From Procambarus clarkii (Eukaryota; Arthropoda; Malacostraca; Decapoda; Cambaridae), in NCBI RefSeq assembly GCF_040958095.1, contig NC_091195.1, forward strand, positions 28,251,586-28,315,585: 64,000 nt of DNA, read 5' to 3'. Position 1 is the stretch's first letter, and every line of letters starts with the position of its first letter. This document shows, piece by piece, positions 23,635-34,049 of this stretch. Below the pieces are notes generated by a model, which saw nothing but the letters and a program-made list of their open reading frames with translations, ran no database searches and was not told the origin of the DNA. The position numbers were made by a program, and so were the translations under genes.

Positions 23635-23960
23635 CTGATGCCATCTATTATTTCTTTGTGATGTGTTCCGCAGTGGTCAGCGCAGTAGCCTCACAACTGT
23701 GAGGTCCAGGGTTCGATTCCAGCAACAGGACGAGACGTTTGGGCAATATTTCATTACACCTGATGGACCTGTTCACCTAGCAGTTAGTAAGTACCTTCAA
23801 TTAATTAAGTAATTATTCAAATGTTCTGGATTACATCCAAAGGGAAGGTAATTCAGTAGCCTACTAAGGGGACCTTGCCCCTAACAGTAAACAGCTAGTA
23901 CTGCTATTCACAGTCACACAGTTACTGGTGTCCAACAGTATCCTTCACAGTCAAACAATT
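23635..23960 (+). mobile_element. SINE-3 (tRNA-like) and flank, duplicated at 30670
   Basis: A tRNA-like stretch (GTGGTCAGCGCAGTAGCC as A box, GGGTTCGATTCC as B box) is followed by about 230 bp of non-coding text. The block, with the SINE-1 that follows, recurs at about 30670-31270 with few changes, one being a deletion of GATGGACCT. Confidence 0.65.
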
Positions 23961-24228
23961 GTCTCCGTGGTGTAGTGGTAAGACACTCGCCTGGCGTTCC
24001 GCGAGCGCTATGTCATGGGTTCGTATCCTGGCCGGGGAGGATTTACTGGGCGCAAATCCTTAACTGTAGCCTCTGTTTAACTCAACAGTAAAATGTGTAC
24101 TTGGTTGTAACAACGATTCTTCGCGGCGGGGATCGTATTCCAGGGACCTGCCCGAAACGCTACGCGTACTAGTGGCTCTACAAGAATGTAACAACTCTTC
24201 TATATATCTCTAAACAAAAAAAAATTAG
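23961..24228 (+). mobile_element. SINE-1, full length
   Basis: Head GTCTCCGTGGTGTAGTGG through tail to an A-rich end. It splits a CAAACAATTAGTGGGG-type sequence that is the unit of the minisatellite that follows. Confidence 0.85.
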
Positions 24229-24620
24229 TGGGGTCCAACAGTATCCTTTACAGTCAAACAATTAGTGGGGTCCAACAGTATCCTTCACAGTCAAACAATT
24301 AGTGGGGTCCAACAGTATCCTTCACAGTCAAACAATTAGTGGGGTCCAACAGTATCCTTCACAGTCAAACAATTAGTGGGGTCCAACAGTATCCTTCACA
24401 GTCAAACAATTAGTGGGGTCCAACAGTATCCTTTACAGTCAAACAATTAGTGGGGTCCAACAGTATCCTTTACAGTCAAACAATTAGTGGGGTCCAACAG
24501 TATCCTTCACAGTCAAACAATTAGTGGGGTCCAACAGTATCCTTCACAGTCAAACAATTAGTGGGGTCCAACAGTATCCTTCACAGTCAAACAATTAGTG
24601 GGGTCCAACAGTATCCTTCA
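24229..24620. repeat. 37-bp minisatellite, about 10.5 copies
   Basis: The unit contains ATTAGTGGGGTCCAACAG and TATCCTTCACAGTC, with T/C variants. The same text occurs once before SINE-1 (about 23930-23960), so the SINE landed in or beside the founding unit. It abuts a LINE-C tail on the right. Confidence 0.92.
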
Positions 24621-25010
24621 ATAATGATATAAGATGATAGCAGTGATTACAATGGTGAAGTTGTATGGCTTAGGTACATATATTGGGGGACTGAGTAGCA
24701 CAAGATACAGTGAGAGTTTAAATCACTAGGTAGGAAACTATGAAGATGAAATAAGGTACTTTGTATTTTACTTTTGAATAAAGTGTAGATTTGACAACTT
24801 TTGAATTTATTAGAGAGTGAGATCCATAGACCAGGTCCCTTTATTTGCATAGAGTGTTTACACAGATGTAGTTTGACTCTGGGGATATCAAAGAGATATT
24901 TATTTCTGGTGTGGTGATTATGGGTTCTATTACATCTGTCAAGGATGAGTTTCAGATCAGAATATGCATTTAAAAGCAAGGTTTTGTACATTTTGTATAA
25001 TCTAGTTCGA
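24621..25010 (-). mobile_element. LINE-C C-terminus and 3' UTR
   Basis: The minus-strand frame 24991-24647 codes a decayed LINE-C C-terminus (NRTHNHHTRNKYLFDIPRVK, MQIKGPGLW). Confidence 0.65.
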
Positions 25011-25378
25011 TGATAGTCTGACGCAAGTGATCCATCAACCTTTCAAAAAATCGACACAACATTAGCAACCATCCGCAGCTGGTGGCCGTATTGTGTATTA
25101 AGTGTATACCTGTTGTGTATTAAGTGCCACCGAGTTCTAGAATATTTAGTGGTGTCTGCGTAAGCTAGTGATTGTGCCCCAAACGTTACCTCTGGGATAG
25201 GAATCCTCGCCTGGTGCAGAGTGCATAGGCATGCTGTTTATGGCTTCTTCAAAATCCAGTCGGGATAGGGTGACATCTGATATATGATTTGATGTCGGTA
25301 TCATATCCATGAAAAATTCATTTGGTTGGAGTGGCTTAAGGTGACCGACCCCGTGTACCAATATTTACTGTGATACCT
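25011..25378. other. Spacer, nothing recognised
   Basis: No gene signal. The small minus-strand frame at 25361-25146 has no domain. Confidence 0.35.
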
Positions 25379-25618
25379 ATCTTGAGGTTATCGTGAGATG
25401 ATTTCGGGGCTTTAGTGTCCCCGCGGCCCGGTCCTCGACCAAGCCTCCACCCCCAGGAAGCAGCCCGTGACAGCTGACTAACACCCAGGTACCTATTTTA
25501 CTGCTAGGTAACAGGGGCATAGGGTGAAAGAAACTTTGCCGATTGTTTCTCGCCAGCACCTGGGATCGAACCCAGGACCACAGGATCACAAGTCCAGTGT
25601 GCTGTCCGCTCGGCTCCC
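25379..25618 (-). mobile_element. SINE-2
   Basis: The minus strand starts with a class II (Ser-like) tRNA head (GGACTTGTGATCCTGTGG, B box GGGTTCGATCCC). It ends in a tail (GGGGACACTAAAGCCCCG, ATAACCTCAAG) that resembles the 3' end of LINE-B. Confidence 0.8.
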
Positions 25619-26204
25619 TAAGTGTGTTCTAGTGCCCCTTCTGGAACATAGACTTCACCCTAAGTAGCAGTTGTAAGTCTTAATGTATCCTGCCTATGGG
25701 GATTCAATGAGGCTAACGTAAGATCGAGTGGTAAAGTAATTTGTTGTATACTTGTATTGTGTAATTTTGTATATGGGGGGTTATTAGGGGTCAATAAATA
25801 ATTTCTAAGGTTATTAGGAGTATCGTTTGACCCTATTTGAAAGGGAGTAGGTTAATCTTACTTAGGCTAAAGATAGACTAGGACAAGTATTATTTGCTGA
25901 GAATTGTCTTCCCTGGGGGCCAGGGCCTAACCTAACTCTCACTATTCTAGGATCTCCTTGACTTTAGCTATTGGGCCTAATAGGACCACCAATCCCTCAT
26001 AACACTTACTGTGGAAAGTTCGACCTTTACTGTGGAAAATTCAGAATTAACAAATAATGAAAGCTTTATTTTTTCTATTGGATGTAATTAAATTTTCAAT
26101 ACCTTGCTAAATTATATTTAATTAATTTTAGTTTACATAAATATATATTTTGGGCAGGTAACCTTCATGTGCCTGTTTGTTTACATTTGATTTTTCCAGA
26201 AGTT
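25619..26204. other. Upstream flank of the HEPN gene
   Basis: AT-rich sequence with no repeat family or gene recognised. Confidence 0.35.
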
Positions 26205-26405
26205 GGAGACGTCTGAGAAATGTTGAACGAAGTACAGACGTCTGAGGAACGTTGGACGAAGTACAGACGTCTGAGGAACGTTGGACGAAGTACAGACGTC
26301 TGAGAAACGTTGGACGAAGTACAGACGTCTGAGAAACGTTGGACGAAGTACAGACGTCTCAAGAACGTTGGACGAAGTACAGACGTCTGAGGAACGTTGG
26401 ACGAA
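26205..26405. repeat. 29-bp minisatellite with AGACGTCT palindromes, about 7 copies
   Basis: Each unit contains GTACAGACGTCTGAGGAACG, so the palindrome AGACGTCT recurs every 29 bp. It ends about 215 bp before the HEPN exon. Open minus-strand frames across it are by-products of the repeat. Confidence 0.9.
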
Positions 26406-26619
26406 ATGCAAGGAAGTTATTGATGACTTTTCATTAGTGTAAAGTAAAACATAAGAAATACTAATTTTAATCTCTTCAGCAAAACAATTGAATTACAAAA
26501 AGTTACTGAAAATATATAAACAACAAAATAATATATTAAATATGTAATAAATTTCTCAAAGTTCAATACTGTACCACAATATAGAAGCTGGAGCACCGTA
26601 CTGAAGAAGTACAATACAG

Positions 26620-27876
26620 TCGCCAGTGAACAAGCAGGAACAAACTGAACAAAAGTATTGTGAGGTGCTAATCAGTAAGTTCAGTATGCCAGTAACGCAA
26701 GACAACAAAAACTGGTCCCGTTATGGCCTGGCTTTGTGTACGGAAGGACGAGATGCACTGGCTTGTGTGTTCATGTGGTTGTACAAGGGCGGCTTCCCAG
26801 TAACTGTGTCCAACGTTAACCTCTTTGATCAGGAGAAGACAAAGCTACAGGATTCAACTGACGCGGCAGCGTTTGATATCACCCTGTTGTACAAGCTCCT
26901 GCGGCGTGTGTGTGGTCTGGCTGACATTAATGACCCCACGTGGACCACTCCAGGGCCAAGCGGGCCATCGCTCGAACACCTCATTTACAAGCTGAAGAAG
27001 CTCCGAGACTATGATTGGGGCCATATAAATAAGATGACTCGGCAAGACCTTGAGGAAAAGCTGACAGAGCTCCGTAATATACTGAAGATGATGTTGGCTA
27101 AGGCCGGCGCCCGGTGTGGGAAAGACAGCCGTGAAGTGGACCGAATGTTTAGAAACTTCACTGAGTATATTGACGCACTGCTAGAAAATATCAGAGAGCC
27201 GGTGTTTCAGCGCCAAATGGGGGGCTTGACACCGCTTTCATGGGAAGATCCCAACAGATTACGCCAGGAAGATTTGCTAGTATTACAAGAGCAAGTTCTC
27301 AACCAATTGCGTTACGAATTCGCTGTGATTAAGGCAGGAAGATTAGTACTTGACACAGTGTTCAGATGGTCATACAGAGGTACCTTCCCAGTACACAATT
27401 ACCTCACTGAGGAATTGGGGTATAATTCTAATATGTACTGGTGGATCTTCTCGAATTACCAGCAGAATAAGCTTCAAGCTTCTGACAGCACTGGTTTTGA
27501 TATCTTCTTATTATACAAACTACTGCAGCATGTGTGTGGTCTGGCAAATTTTGCTGACCGTACGTGGACCACTCCAGGGCCAAGCGGGCCATCGCTTGAG
27601 CACCTCATTTATAAACTGGAGCAACACCGAAATTATGCTGCTCATGGACAACTGAGTATGACTGAGCAAGACTTCAAACCGAGACTGAAAGAACTCAAGG
27701 ACTTATTTGTACAGGTGTTGACTCAAGCCGGAGGACGGTTTGGGAGAACTGATAATGATGTGAGTCAGGTGATCAACTCTGTCACCGTGTTTATTGATGC
27801 ATCGTATACAAAGATCACAGAGCTGCTGGACCCCTCAGATCTTGCGGATATGGAAACCACCTCTACAAATAGATGA
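26620..27876 (+). CDS. Tandem HEPN (DZIP3-type) domain protein
   Basis: A single uninterrupted frame runs to TGA at 27874-27876; the nearest in-frame stop upstream is at 26602. Either an acceptor (TACAG ending at 26619, or CCAG ending at 26626) starts an exon here, or translation starts at ATG 26686, which has A at -3. There are two copies of one domain, about residues 35-190 and 225-400 counted from 26626. Each has a W-Y-G-FP entry, FDI-LLYKLL--VCGL, and TWTTPGPSGPSLEHLIYKL. This pattern fits HEPN_DZIP3. HEPN R-x-H motifs are present: R127-DYDWG-H133 in copy 1 and R335-NYAA-H340 in copy 2; the second is the canonical RNxxxH form. HEPN proteins often cleave or bind RNA, and this subfamily is linked to NLR-like and ubiquitin ligase proteins. 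No NACHT, RING or ankyrin region follows before the stop. Confidence 0.8.
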   Translation, partial: SPVNKQEQTEQKYCEVLISKFSMPVTQDNKNWSRYGLALCTEGRDALACVFMWLYKGGFPVTVSNVNLFDQEKTKLQDSTDAAAFDITLLYKLLRRVCGLADINDPTWTTPGPSGPSLEHLIYKLKKLRDYDWGHINKMTRQDLEEKLTELRNILKMMLAKAGARCGKDSREVDRMFRNFTEYIDALLENIREPVFQRQMGGLTPLSWEDPNRLRQEDLLVLQEQVLNQLRYEFAVIKAGRLVLDTVFRWSYRGTFPVHNYLTEELGYNSNMYWWIFSNYQQNKLQASDSTGFDIFLLYKLLQHVCGLANFADRTWTTPGPSGPSLEHLIYKLEQHRNYAAHGQLSMTEQDFKPRLKELKDLFVQVLTQAGGRFGRTDNDVSQVINSVTVFIDASYTKITELLDPSDLADMETTSTNR

Positions 27877-27981
27877 AGATGTTCCATAAACTTCCTTTTA
27901 ATTATCATGTAACATTGTAGTTTTCTGCTCTAAGAGTCTGACCTTCCTTCCTGCTAATACTCCTATCATTCATGGTTTAAA

Positions 27982-28101
<120 letters not shown>

Positions 28102-28134
28102 ATTGACGATCACAAAACACTGATCATTTTATGC

Positions 28135-28320
28135 GGAAAATCCACAGAGAAATATGAAATGAGGTGAACGTTTCGGCTTTGTTAAAGCCTTTGTCAACAC
28201 CAGACTGTTGACTTTGTCAACACCAGACTGACTGGTGTCAACACCAGTCAGTCTGGTGTTGACAATGGCTTTAACAAAGCCGAAACGTTCACCTCATTTC
28301 ATATTTCTCTGTGGATTTTC

Positions 28321-28321
<1 letters not shown>
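28135..28321. repeat. Long inverted repeat with hammerhead-like core
   Basis: Left arm (GGAAAATCCACAGAG...) and right arm (...CTCTGTGGATTTTCC) are near-perfect reverse complements of about 70 bp each, around a centre with repeated GTCAACACCAGACT. Both arms carry a stem-loop GGCTTTAACAAAGCC followed by GAAAC (CCGAAACGTTCACC). That is the stem II plus GAAA part of a type I hammerhead ribozyme, as reported in Penelope-like elements. The expected CUGANGA before stem II is degenerate here (TTGACAA). (AT)n tracts flank it. Confidence 0.7.

Positions 28322-28378
<57 letters not shown>
28322..28378. repeat. (TA)n microsatellite
   Basis: About 27 TA units right after the hairpin. Confidence 0.95.
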
Positions 28379-28384
<6 letters not shown>

Positions 28385-28984
28385 TTTGACCAGGAGGCAA
28401 AACGTACCCAAGATCCCCCCACTCCACACACCCTCCACACGCCGGCTCGTCATCAAACCAGCTAACTACCCTTCACCAGCTTGCCTGCTCCTGATTGGTG
28501 ACTCGCCGACCGCACACCTGCACACCGCATGTCAGCGCCCTCTACCTGAGTCGACGTCTGAGCCTGACCAGCTATTAACTTCAGAATATTCTTTGTGCTC
28601 TTAGAGTTGCCATCTCTCTCTGGCATACTAGCTCATTGGCTGGTATACGAAGGGAGGTTTCAGCCATAGCTGATATTCTCAGCACCATTTTAACATTTCA
28701 CTTTTGTAATATTGTATCTCACATTGTCTTTGCATTTATCTTTGTTATTTAACTTTATTTTTCATTCCCCCGAGATTTGTCTTTATTTTCATTTATGTTT
28801 AAAGTAAATATATTAAAGTTTCATTGTTCATACTTTGTGTTTTACGTGTTCCTCCCTCTCCCTTACCACAGACAACAGGCAAGCAGTCTATATTTTTGTT
28901 TTATGTGTGACCAGGCTTTGACACCTGCCATTGGAGGACTGCCGAACATCAACACTTTCCCGTCACAATATAGATATATATATA
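28379..28984. other. No gene recognised
   Basis: Non-coding text between the hairpin and LINE-C. It might be part of the hairpin-bearing element, which I cannot show. Confidence 0.35.
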
Positions 28985-30075
28985 TGCACTGGACTATATC
29001 CAATCCTATCTTAGTGATAGACTCCAATGTGTAACCATCAATAATATAACCTCTCCCACTCTACCAATAACCGTTGGAGTGCCACAGGGCAACATCTTGG
29101 GACCTCTCCTATTTCTTATATACATCAATGATCTGCCTAATGTCTCTAACATTCTGAAACCTATTTTGTTTGCTGATGATACTACCCTCATCTACTCTAA
29201 CCCCAACCCACATACACTAAATAATGTTGTTAATAATGAACTAAAAAAAGTCCACTTATGGATGTCAACCAATAAACTAACATTTAACATAGAAAAGACC
29301 TACTACATTATATTTGGATGCAAATCTACAAATGCAATTCAGCTTCAGATAGATAATGTAAACATTAGCAATAATAATTATGGAAAGTTTCTTGGCCTAT
29401 TCCTAGACAAGAGACTCAACTTCAGCACCCACATACAACACATAACTAAGAAAGTCTCTAAAACAGTTGGGATACTCTCCAAAATCAGATATTATGTACC
29501 TAACTCTGCTCTCATCTCTCTGTATTATGCACTAATCTATCCCTATCTTAATTATGGTATCTGTGCATGGGGTTCAACCACTGCAAACCACCTCAAGTCC
29601 ATCATCACCCAGCAAAAATCTGCTATCAGAATAATAACAAATTCTGCTTTCAGACAACACTCAGCCCCCTTGTTTAACTCCCTTAACATGCTAAACATAA
29701 TCTCACTCTACAAATTTTCTTGTGTCAATTACATTTACAAAACCCTGTTCTTAAACGCAAATCCTTGTCTGAAACTCTCACTGGACAGATGTAATAAGAC
29801 CCATTATCACCACTCCAGAAATAAATATCTCTTTGATATCCTCAGAGTCAAACTTAATCTGTGTAAACACTCTATGCAAATAAAGGGACCCAGTTTATGG
29901 AACTCACTCCCTAATGAATTGAAAAGCTGTCCAACTTTTGCGTCATTCAAAAACAAAACTAAAAAGTACCTAATCTCATCTTCATAGTTTTTTTACCTTG
30001 TTACTTTAAAATTGCACTGTATCTATTGCTACCCAATCTCCCAATCTCTATGTACCCAATCCGAACGTCTTTACC
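28985..30075 (+). mobile_element. LINE-C, 5' truncated, frame open
   Basis: From about 28992 to the stop at 29985-29987 one frame stays open. It starts inside the RT palm (SYLSDRLQCVTI, TVGVPQGNILGPLLFLIYIN, catalytic FADDTTLIYS) and continues through the thumb (GILSKIRYYVP) to a normal C-terminus (MQIKGPSLWNSLPNELKS). The 3' UTR (ACCATTGTGATCA) follows. The lack of stops in about 330 codons suggests a recent insertion. Fingers and endonuclease are missing. The source family is related to LINE-A. Confidence 0.8.
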
Positions 30076-30630
30076 ATTGTGATCAACAGAAGCGACCAGG
30101 ATGAGCGCCAAGCACCGGCTCCTGGAGGCAAACACAAAGCAGGGAAAACTTCGATCAGAAGTTGGAGTTCATGGAAGTTGACATAAAAACCACGAATATT
30201 TCATTAAAGAACAGACAAAGACAAAAAGAGAGAACAGAAACAGGGATAATAAGGGAGAAACAAAGGCAAAGTTGAACACAGGAGGAACAAGATCAGTGAA
30301 ATCAGGGTGACGGGGCAGCGGTAAAGCTAGCAAAGATAACTGAGACAAGGGAGCGGGAGGACGAATCAGAGGCAAACGGACAGAGTCTGGAATGAGAGGA
30401 GGCAACGGAGAGAGGTGGTCAAGGGAAACGGGGGCAGGAAGGACAGTAACAGGCGAGGGCACCGGAGCAGGGCAGCATCCAAGAGTGGATCAAGGCCCAA
30501 GGAAACCTCCATAGGAGGGACAGGGACCCTGCCACTGAAAAGAGAGGGGGAAGCAGGGATAGTATCTGTGTCGGAAAGTGAGGAATACATTGAAGCCTTC
30601 TTACCCGCCGAGGAGGAAGGAGGAGAGCAG
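30076..30630 (-). mobile_element. LINE-H: ORF1 end and start of ORF2 endonuclease
   Basis: On the minus strand at about 30205-30085 is a decayed apurinic-type endonuclease N-terminus (WNIRGFYVNFHELQLLIE-like, VCVCLQEPVLGAHP across frames). 30630-30210 holds low-complexity Pro/Ser-rich ORF1 or linker sequence. It is cut by LINE-C on the left and a composite SINE on the right. Confidence 0.5.
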
Positions 30631-31291
30631 TCTCCGTGGTGTAGTGGTAAGACACTACATGTCTGGTAACTCTGATGCCATCTATTATTTCTTTGTGATG
30701 TGTTCCGCAGTGGTCAGCGCAGTAGCCTCACAACTGTGAGGTCCAGGGTTCGATTCCAGCAACAGGACGAGACGTTTGGGCAATATTTCATTACACCTGT
30801 TCACCTAGCAGACAGTAAGTACCTTCAATTAATTAAGTAATTATTCAAATGTTCTGGATTGCATCCAAAGGGAAGGTAATTCAGTAGCCTACTAAGGGGA
30901 CCTTGCCCCTAACAGTAAACAGCTAGTACTGCTATTCACAGTCACACAGTTACTGGTGTCCAACAGTATCCTTCACAGTCAAACAATTGTCTCCGTGGTG
31001 TAGTGGTAAGACACTCGCCTGGCGTTCCGCGAGCGCTATGTCATGGGTTCGTATCCTGGCCGGGGAGGATTTACTGGGCGCAATTCCTTAACTGTAGCCT
31101 CTGTTTAACGCAACAGTAAAATGTGTACTTGGATGAAAAAACGATTCTTCGCGGCAGGGGATCGTATTCCAGGGACCATAGGATTAAGGACTTGCCCGAA
31201 ACGCTACGCGTACTAGTGGCTCTACAAGAATGTAACAACTCTTGTATATATCTCAAAAAAAAAAAATAAATAAAAAAAAAGAAAAAAAAAA
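30631..31291 (+). mobile_element. Composite SINE retrocopy with transduced SINE-3 block
   Basis: The order is a 27-bp SINE-1 head, an abrupt join (GACACTACATGTC), the SINE-3 block also seen at 23635-23960, a full SINE-1 (30988-31250), then an A-rich tail. GAGAGCAG on the left (30623-30630) and GAGAGGAG on the right (31292-31299) look like one target-site duplication (7 of 8). Removing the block rejoins LINE-H text as in the related copy at 32388-32400. The unit thus appears to have been inserted as one RNA-derived piece. Confidence 0.6.
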
Positions 31292-33500
31292 GAGAGGAGC
31301 CAGGCTTACACTTCTGACGTAGAGTGACTGGCGTACCATCAGCAATATACTGGGCGACTGCCTCGACAGTTTCAACAGGAGAACGGGAACGGGCAACATG
31401 AAGAACGCTGGGAGGAGGAGGATGAACAATGGCCTGAACAGACAGCCGGCGAGGAGGGCTGAGAGGAGTGGGGTGAGAAGGAAGGGAGGGCACAGGAGAC
31501 GAGGAAGGAAGGAAACACCAGACGGAGAACCAGGAGGAGGAGGAGGACCCTCTGGCCCAGAACGCAAAGGTGAAGACGGAGGAGGTGTCGGGGTCCAAGG
31601 CCTCGAAACGGCTGCGAAACTGAGAAAGCAAGAGAGGGCGAGAAGAAGGGGAACGCAACACACAAGCATAAGACATGCCAGAGAAAGAGGGAAGACGGCG
31701 AACCTGGCGCCTAGCCTCAGGAAAAGACAAATGATCACGAAGATTCCAATTGAGGATGGCTTCCTCAAATGTGTAATGCACACATGTGCGGGAGAAGGCA
31801 GAGTGGGCGTCACCGCAATTGATGTAGAGAGTTTGGGAAGAAGGACACTCCGTCTTAGAATGGCCCGAGGTTCCACACAAGGGGCAGGGAGAGACCACAC
31901 TTGTGCACCTGGAGGGACCATGCCCAAATCTCTAGCACTTGCTGCAGAGGCGAGGAGAGGGGATGTACTCCTGAACGGAGCGTCTGGCACCAGCAAGAAT
32001 GTCTGAAGCAGGAAGGGACCGTTCATCAAACTTGATCGTCACAACGTGAAGAGGCTGATGGCGACGACCACGAGGGGGTCGAGTGAAGGTCTCGAGTGAA
32101 GGTCATTCTGTCGTCGACACCTGGAGGATAGAATGGCCTTGGGCCTCAAGGATATACTTATTATCCTCTTGGCAGTCTTTAAATTCCCTGTCACTATTCG
32201 CAACATGGTGCGGGACTGTGCCAATGCAGGCATTCAAATGGGCATTTTTGGAGATCCGAAGAAGGGTCTCCCCAATGCAGGACAATGAAGCCAAGCGGGC
32301 AGCCGCTTTCTGAGAGAAGGAGCAGCAACAACACGGGGAATACATCGATGCCTTCATACCCGCCGGGGAGGAGAAACGAGAGCAGCCAGGCTTGAAGAAC
32401 ATGAAGAGGAGCCAGGCAACATGAAGAACGCTGAGAGGAGGATGGACAATGGCCTGAACAGACAGGTGGCGAGGAGGACCAAGAGGTCCACCCCAGTACG
32501 GGTGGGGGTTAACGGTGACTAACGTATCCACCGAATCAACAAATTGCTTATGGAGAAATAAATCATCAAGGCGAGTAGGATCAACATGACTAAGATCAAT
32601 ATACTTATTTCATGTAGCAGGACCAAACAAAGTCTGGTAAGAAGGAGAATGGGAAGGAAACAAGGGCGAGCGAGTGCCGCGGTGACGACGCCGAGCACTC
32701 CCAGTGTGAGAGGGGCGAGCGAGTGCCGCGGTGACGACGCCGAGCACTCCCAGTGTGAGAGGGGGTAATTAAAAGGCAAAGTAGTGACAACTAGAGACGG
32801 AGCCTCGCCAGGTGATGAGGACGTCACCACTCTGGGCTTGGGGCTCAACTCCGCCACAGAGATTGAAGGGGAGCAGAGAGAGGCAGTCGGGAGAGTCCAA
32901 GAAGGAACATGGTCTGGGGCCAATGTAGCGGGGGCTACAGAGCCCGGTCTTCCAACACAGTCTAACTCAGGCTTGGTTGCCCACCCCACGAGTCTGGGAA
33001 GTGAAAAAGAAGGTTAATCATCGGCATAATAACGAGCAGGTAAGAATTTCCTTCACGGATAACCCCCATACCCACCATGGAGCCACAATTAGAAGACAGA
33101 ACATCTGACAAGACGGGGCTCCCCAAGGGTGCATCGTGAGTATTCGCCCCACAATCGCCACCTTCAGAACCATCAGTCCGTCGAGATCGGGTTCAGCAAC
33201 GAAGGCGAGGATTGACAATAGAAGCGTCCCCTCGCTCACAACGTCAAGTACCACAGTTCTACGGGTGAGACAGTGTGCCTCCCCAAACACCCGGGCGTCA
33301 AAACAGATGTCCAAAAGAATAATCAAGAATGGCAAAAAATCGGCGGGAAAGACAATGAGAAAGGAGAAGATGGGGTAGGAAAAAGGAAACATAAGGAAGA
33401 GGAAAGGACTTCCAGCACAATTTGTAAAGACAGCAGCAGGAGCATAAGGCTTTAAAAGGGCAGAATACAGACCCATGGAGCATCACTCCGGCAGCCGCCA
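31292..33500 (-). mobile_element. LINE-H ORF1 region, decayed, partly duplicated
   Basis: The minus-strand frame 31898-31300 has CPLCGTSGHSKTEC and a second knuckle that lost its first Cys (YINCGDAHSAFSRTC). A preceding knuckle at about 31960 carries a stop (CSKC-stop-RFGHGPSRC). This is a gag-like LINE ORF1 with nonsense changes. Text at 31390-31450 recurs at 32415-32475, so a second ORF1 copy or internal duplication lies at 32340-33000. A 57-bp perfect repeat is at about 32666-32780. The 33000-33500 part is assigned by position only. Confidence 0.55.
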
Positions 33501-33629
33501 CCAAGCCCCCTCACGATGACAACACCCTGGAAATGAAATGGAGTTCTTTCTTGTAAAGGTTTAATAAGTTCCAGTTCCCACGGTGGAATTCCATGCACTC
33601 TTGGTAATAAAACTTGTTCCAATAGTATT

Positions 33630-33899
33630 TTTTTATTTATTGATATACACAAGAGTTGTTACATTCTTGTACAGCCACTATCACGCAGAGCGTTTCAGGC
33701 AAGTCCTTAATCCTAATTTTCCCCACAATACGACTTGCCAAATCGTTTAACAACCAGATACTCATTTTACTGCTGGGTGAACAGAGGCTACAGTTAAGGA
33801 TTGGCGCCGGGCCAATCCTTCCCAGTCAGGATACGAACCCAGGCCAAAGACTGCTCGTGAAGTGCCGGGCGAGTGTTTTACCACTACACCACAGGGACT
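33630..33899 (-). mobile_element. SINE-1, older subfamily
   Basis: Minus-strand SINE-1 with many changes (head CAGTCCCTGTGGTGTAGTGG, extra AATCCT block, tail CCTGAAACGCTCTGCGTGAT). It is clearly more diverged than the other copies. Confidence 0.75.
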
Positions 33900-34049
33900 G
33901 CACACATGTTCATTCGCATCAGCCGGCCTGGAGTATGAGGGCTTCATCTGACCCTATCACCCACCACAACTTTATTATGTTCAACTCTTATATGCTTGCC
34001 ACGACTTCTTTTAATATGGATCTTCGTACGCATGTATACACTTTCATCA

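Noticed and set aside
23660..23760. tRNA genes (also near 5136, 9290, 23961, 25600, 37560, 39966, 44806)
   Set aside because: A and B boxes are present, but acceptor stems do not close and the sequences continue into SINE bodies; they are SINE heads.
24229..24620. CRISPR-like regular repeats (also other arrays)
   Set aside because: Units are contiguous with no unique spacers, and the DNA is from an animal genome.
31398..32006. 202-codon Arg/Gly-rich + strand frame
   Set aside because: Antisense of LINE-H ORF1, whose minus strand has CCHC knuckles.
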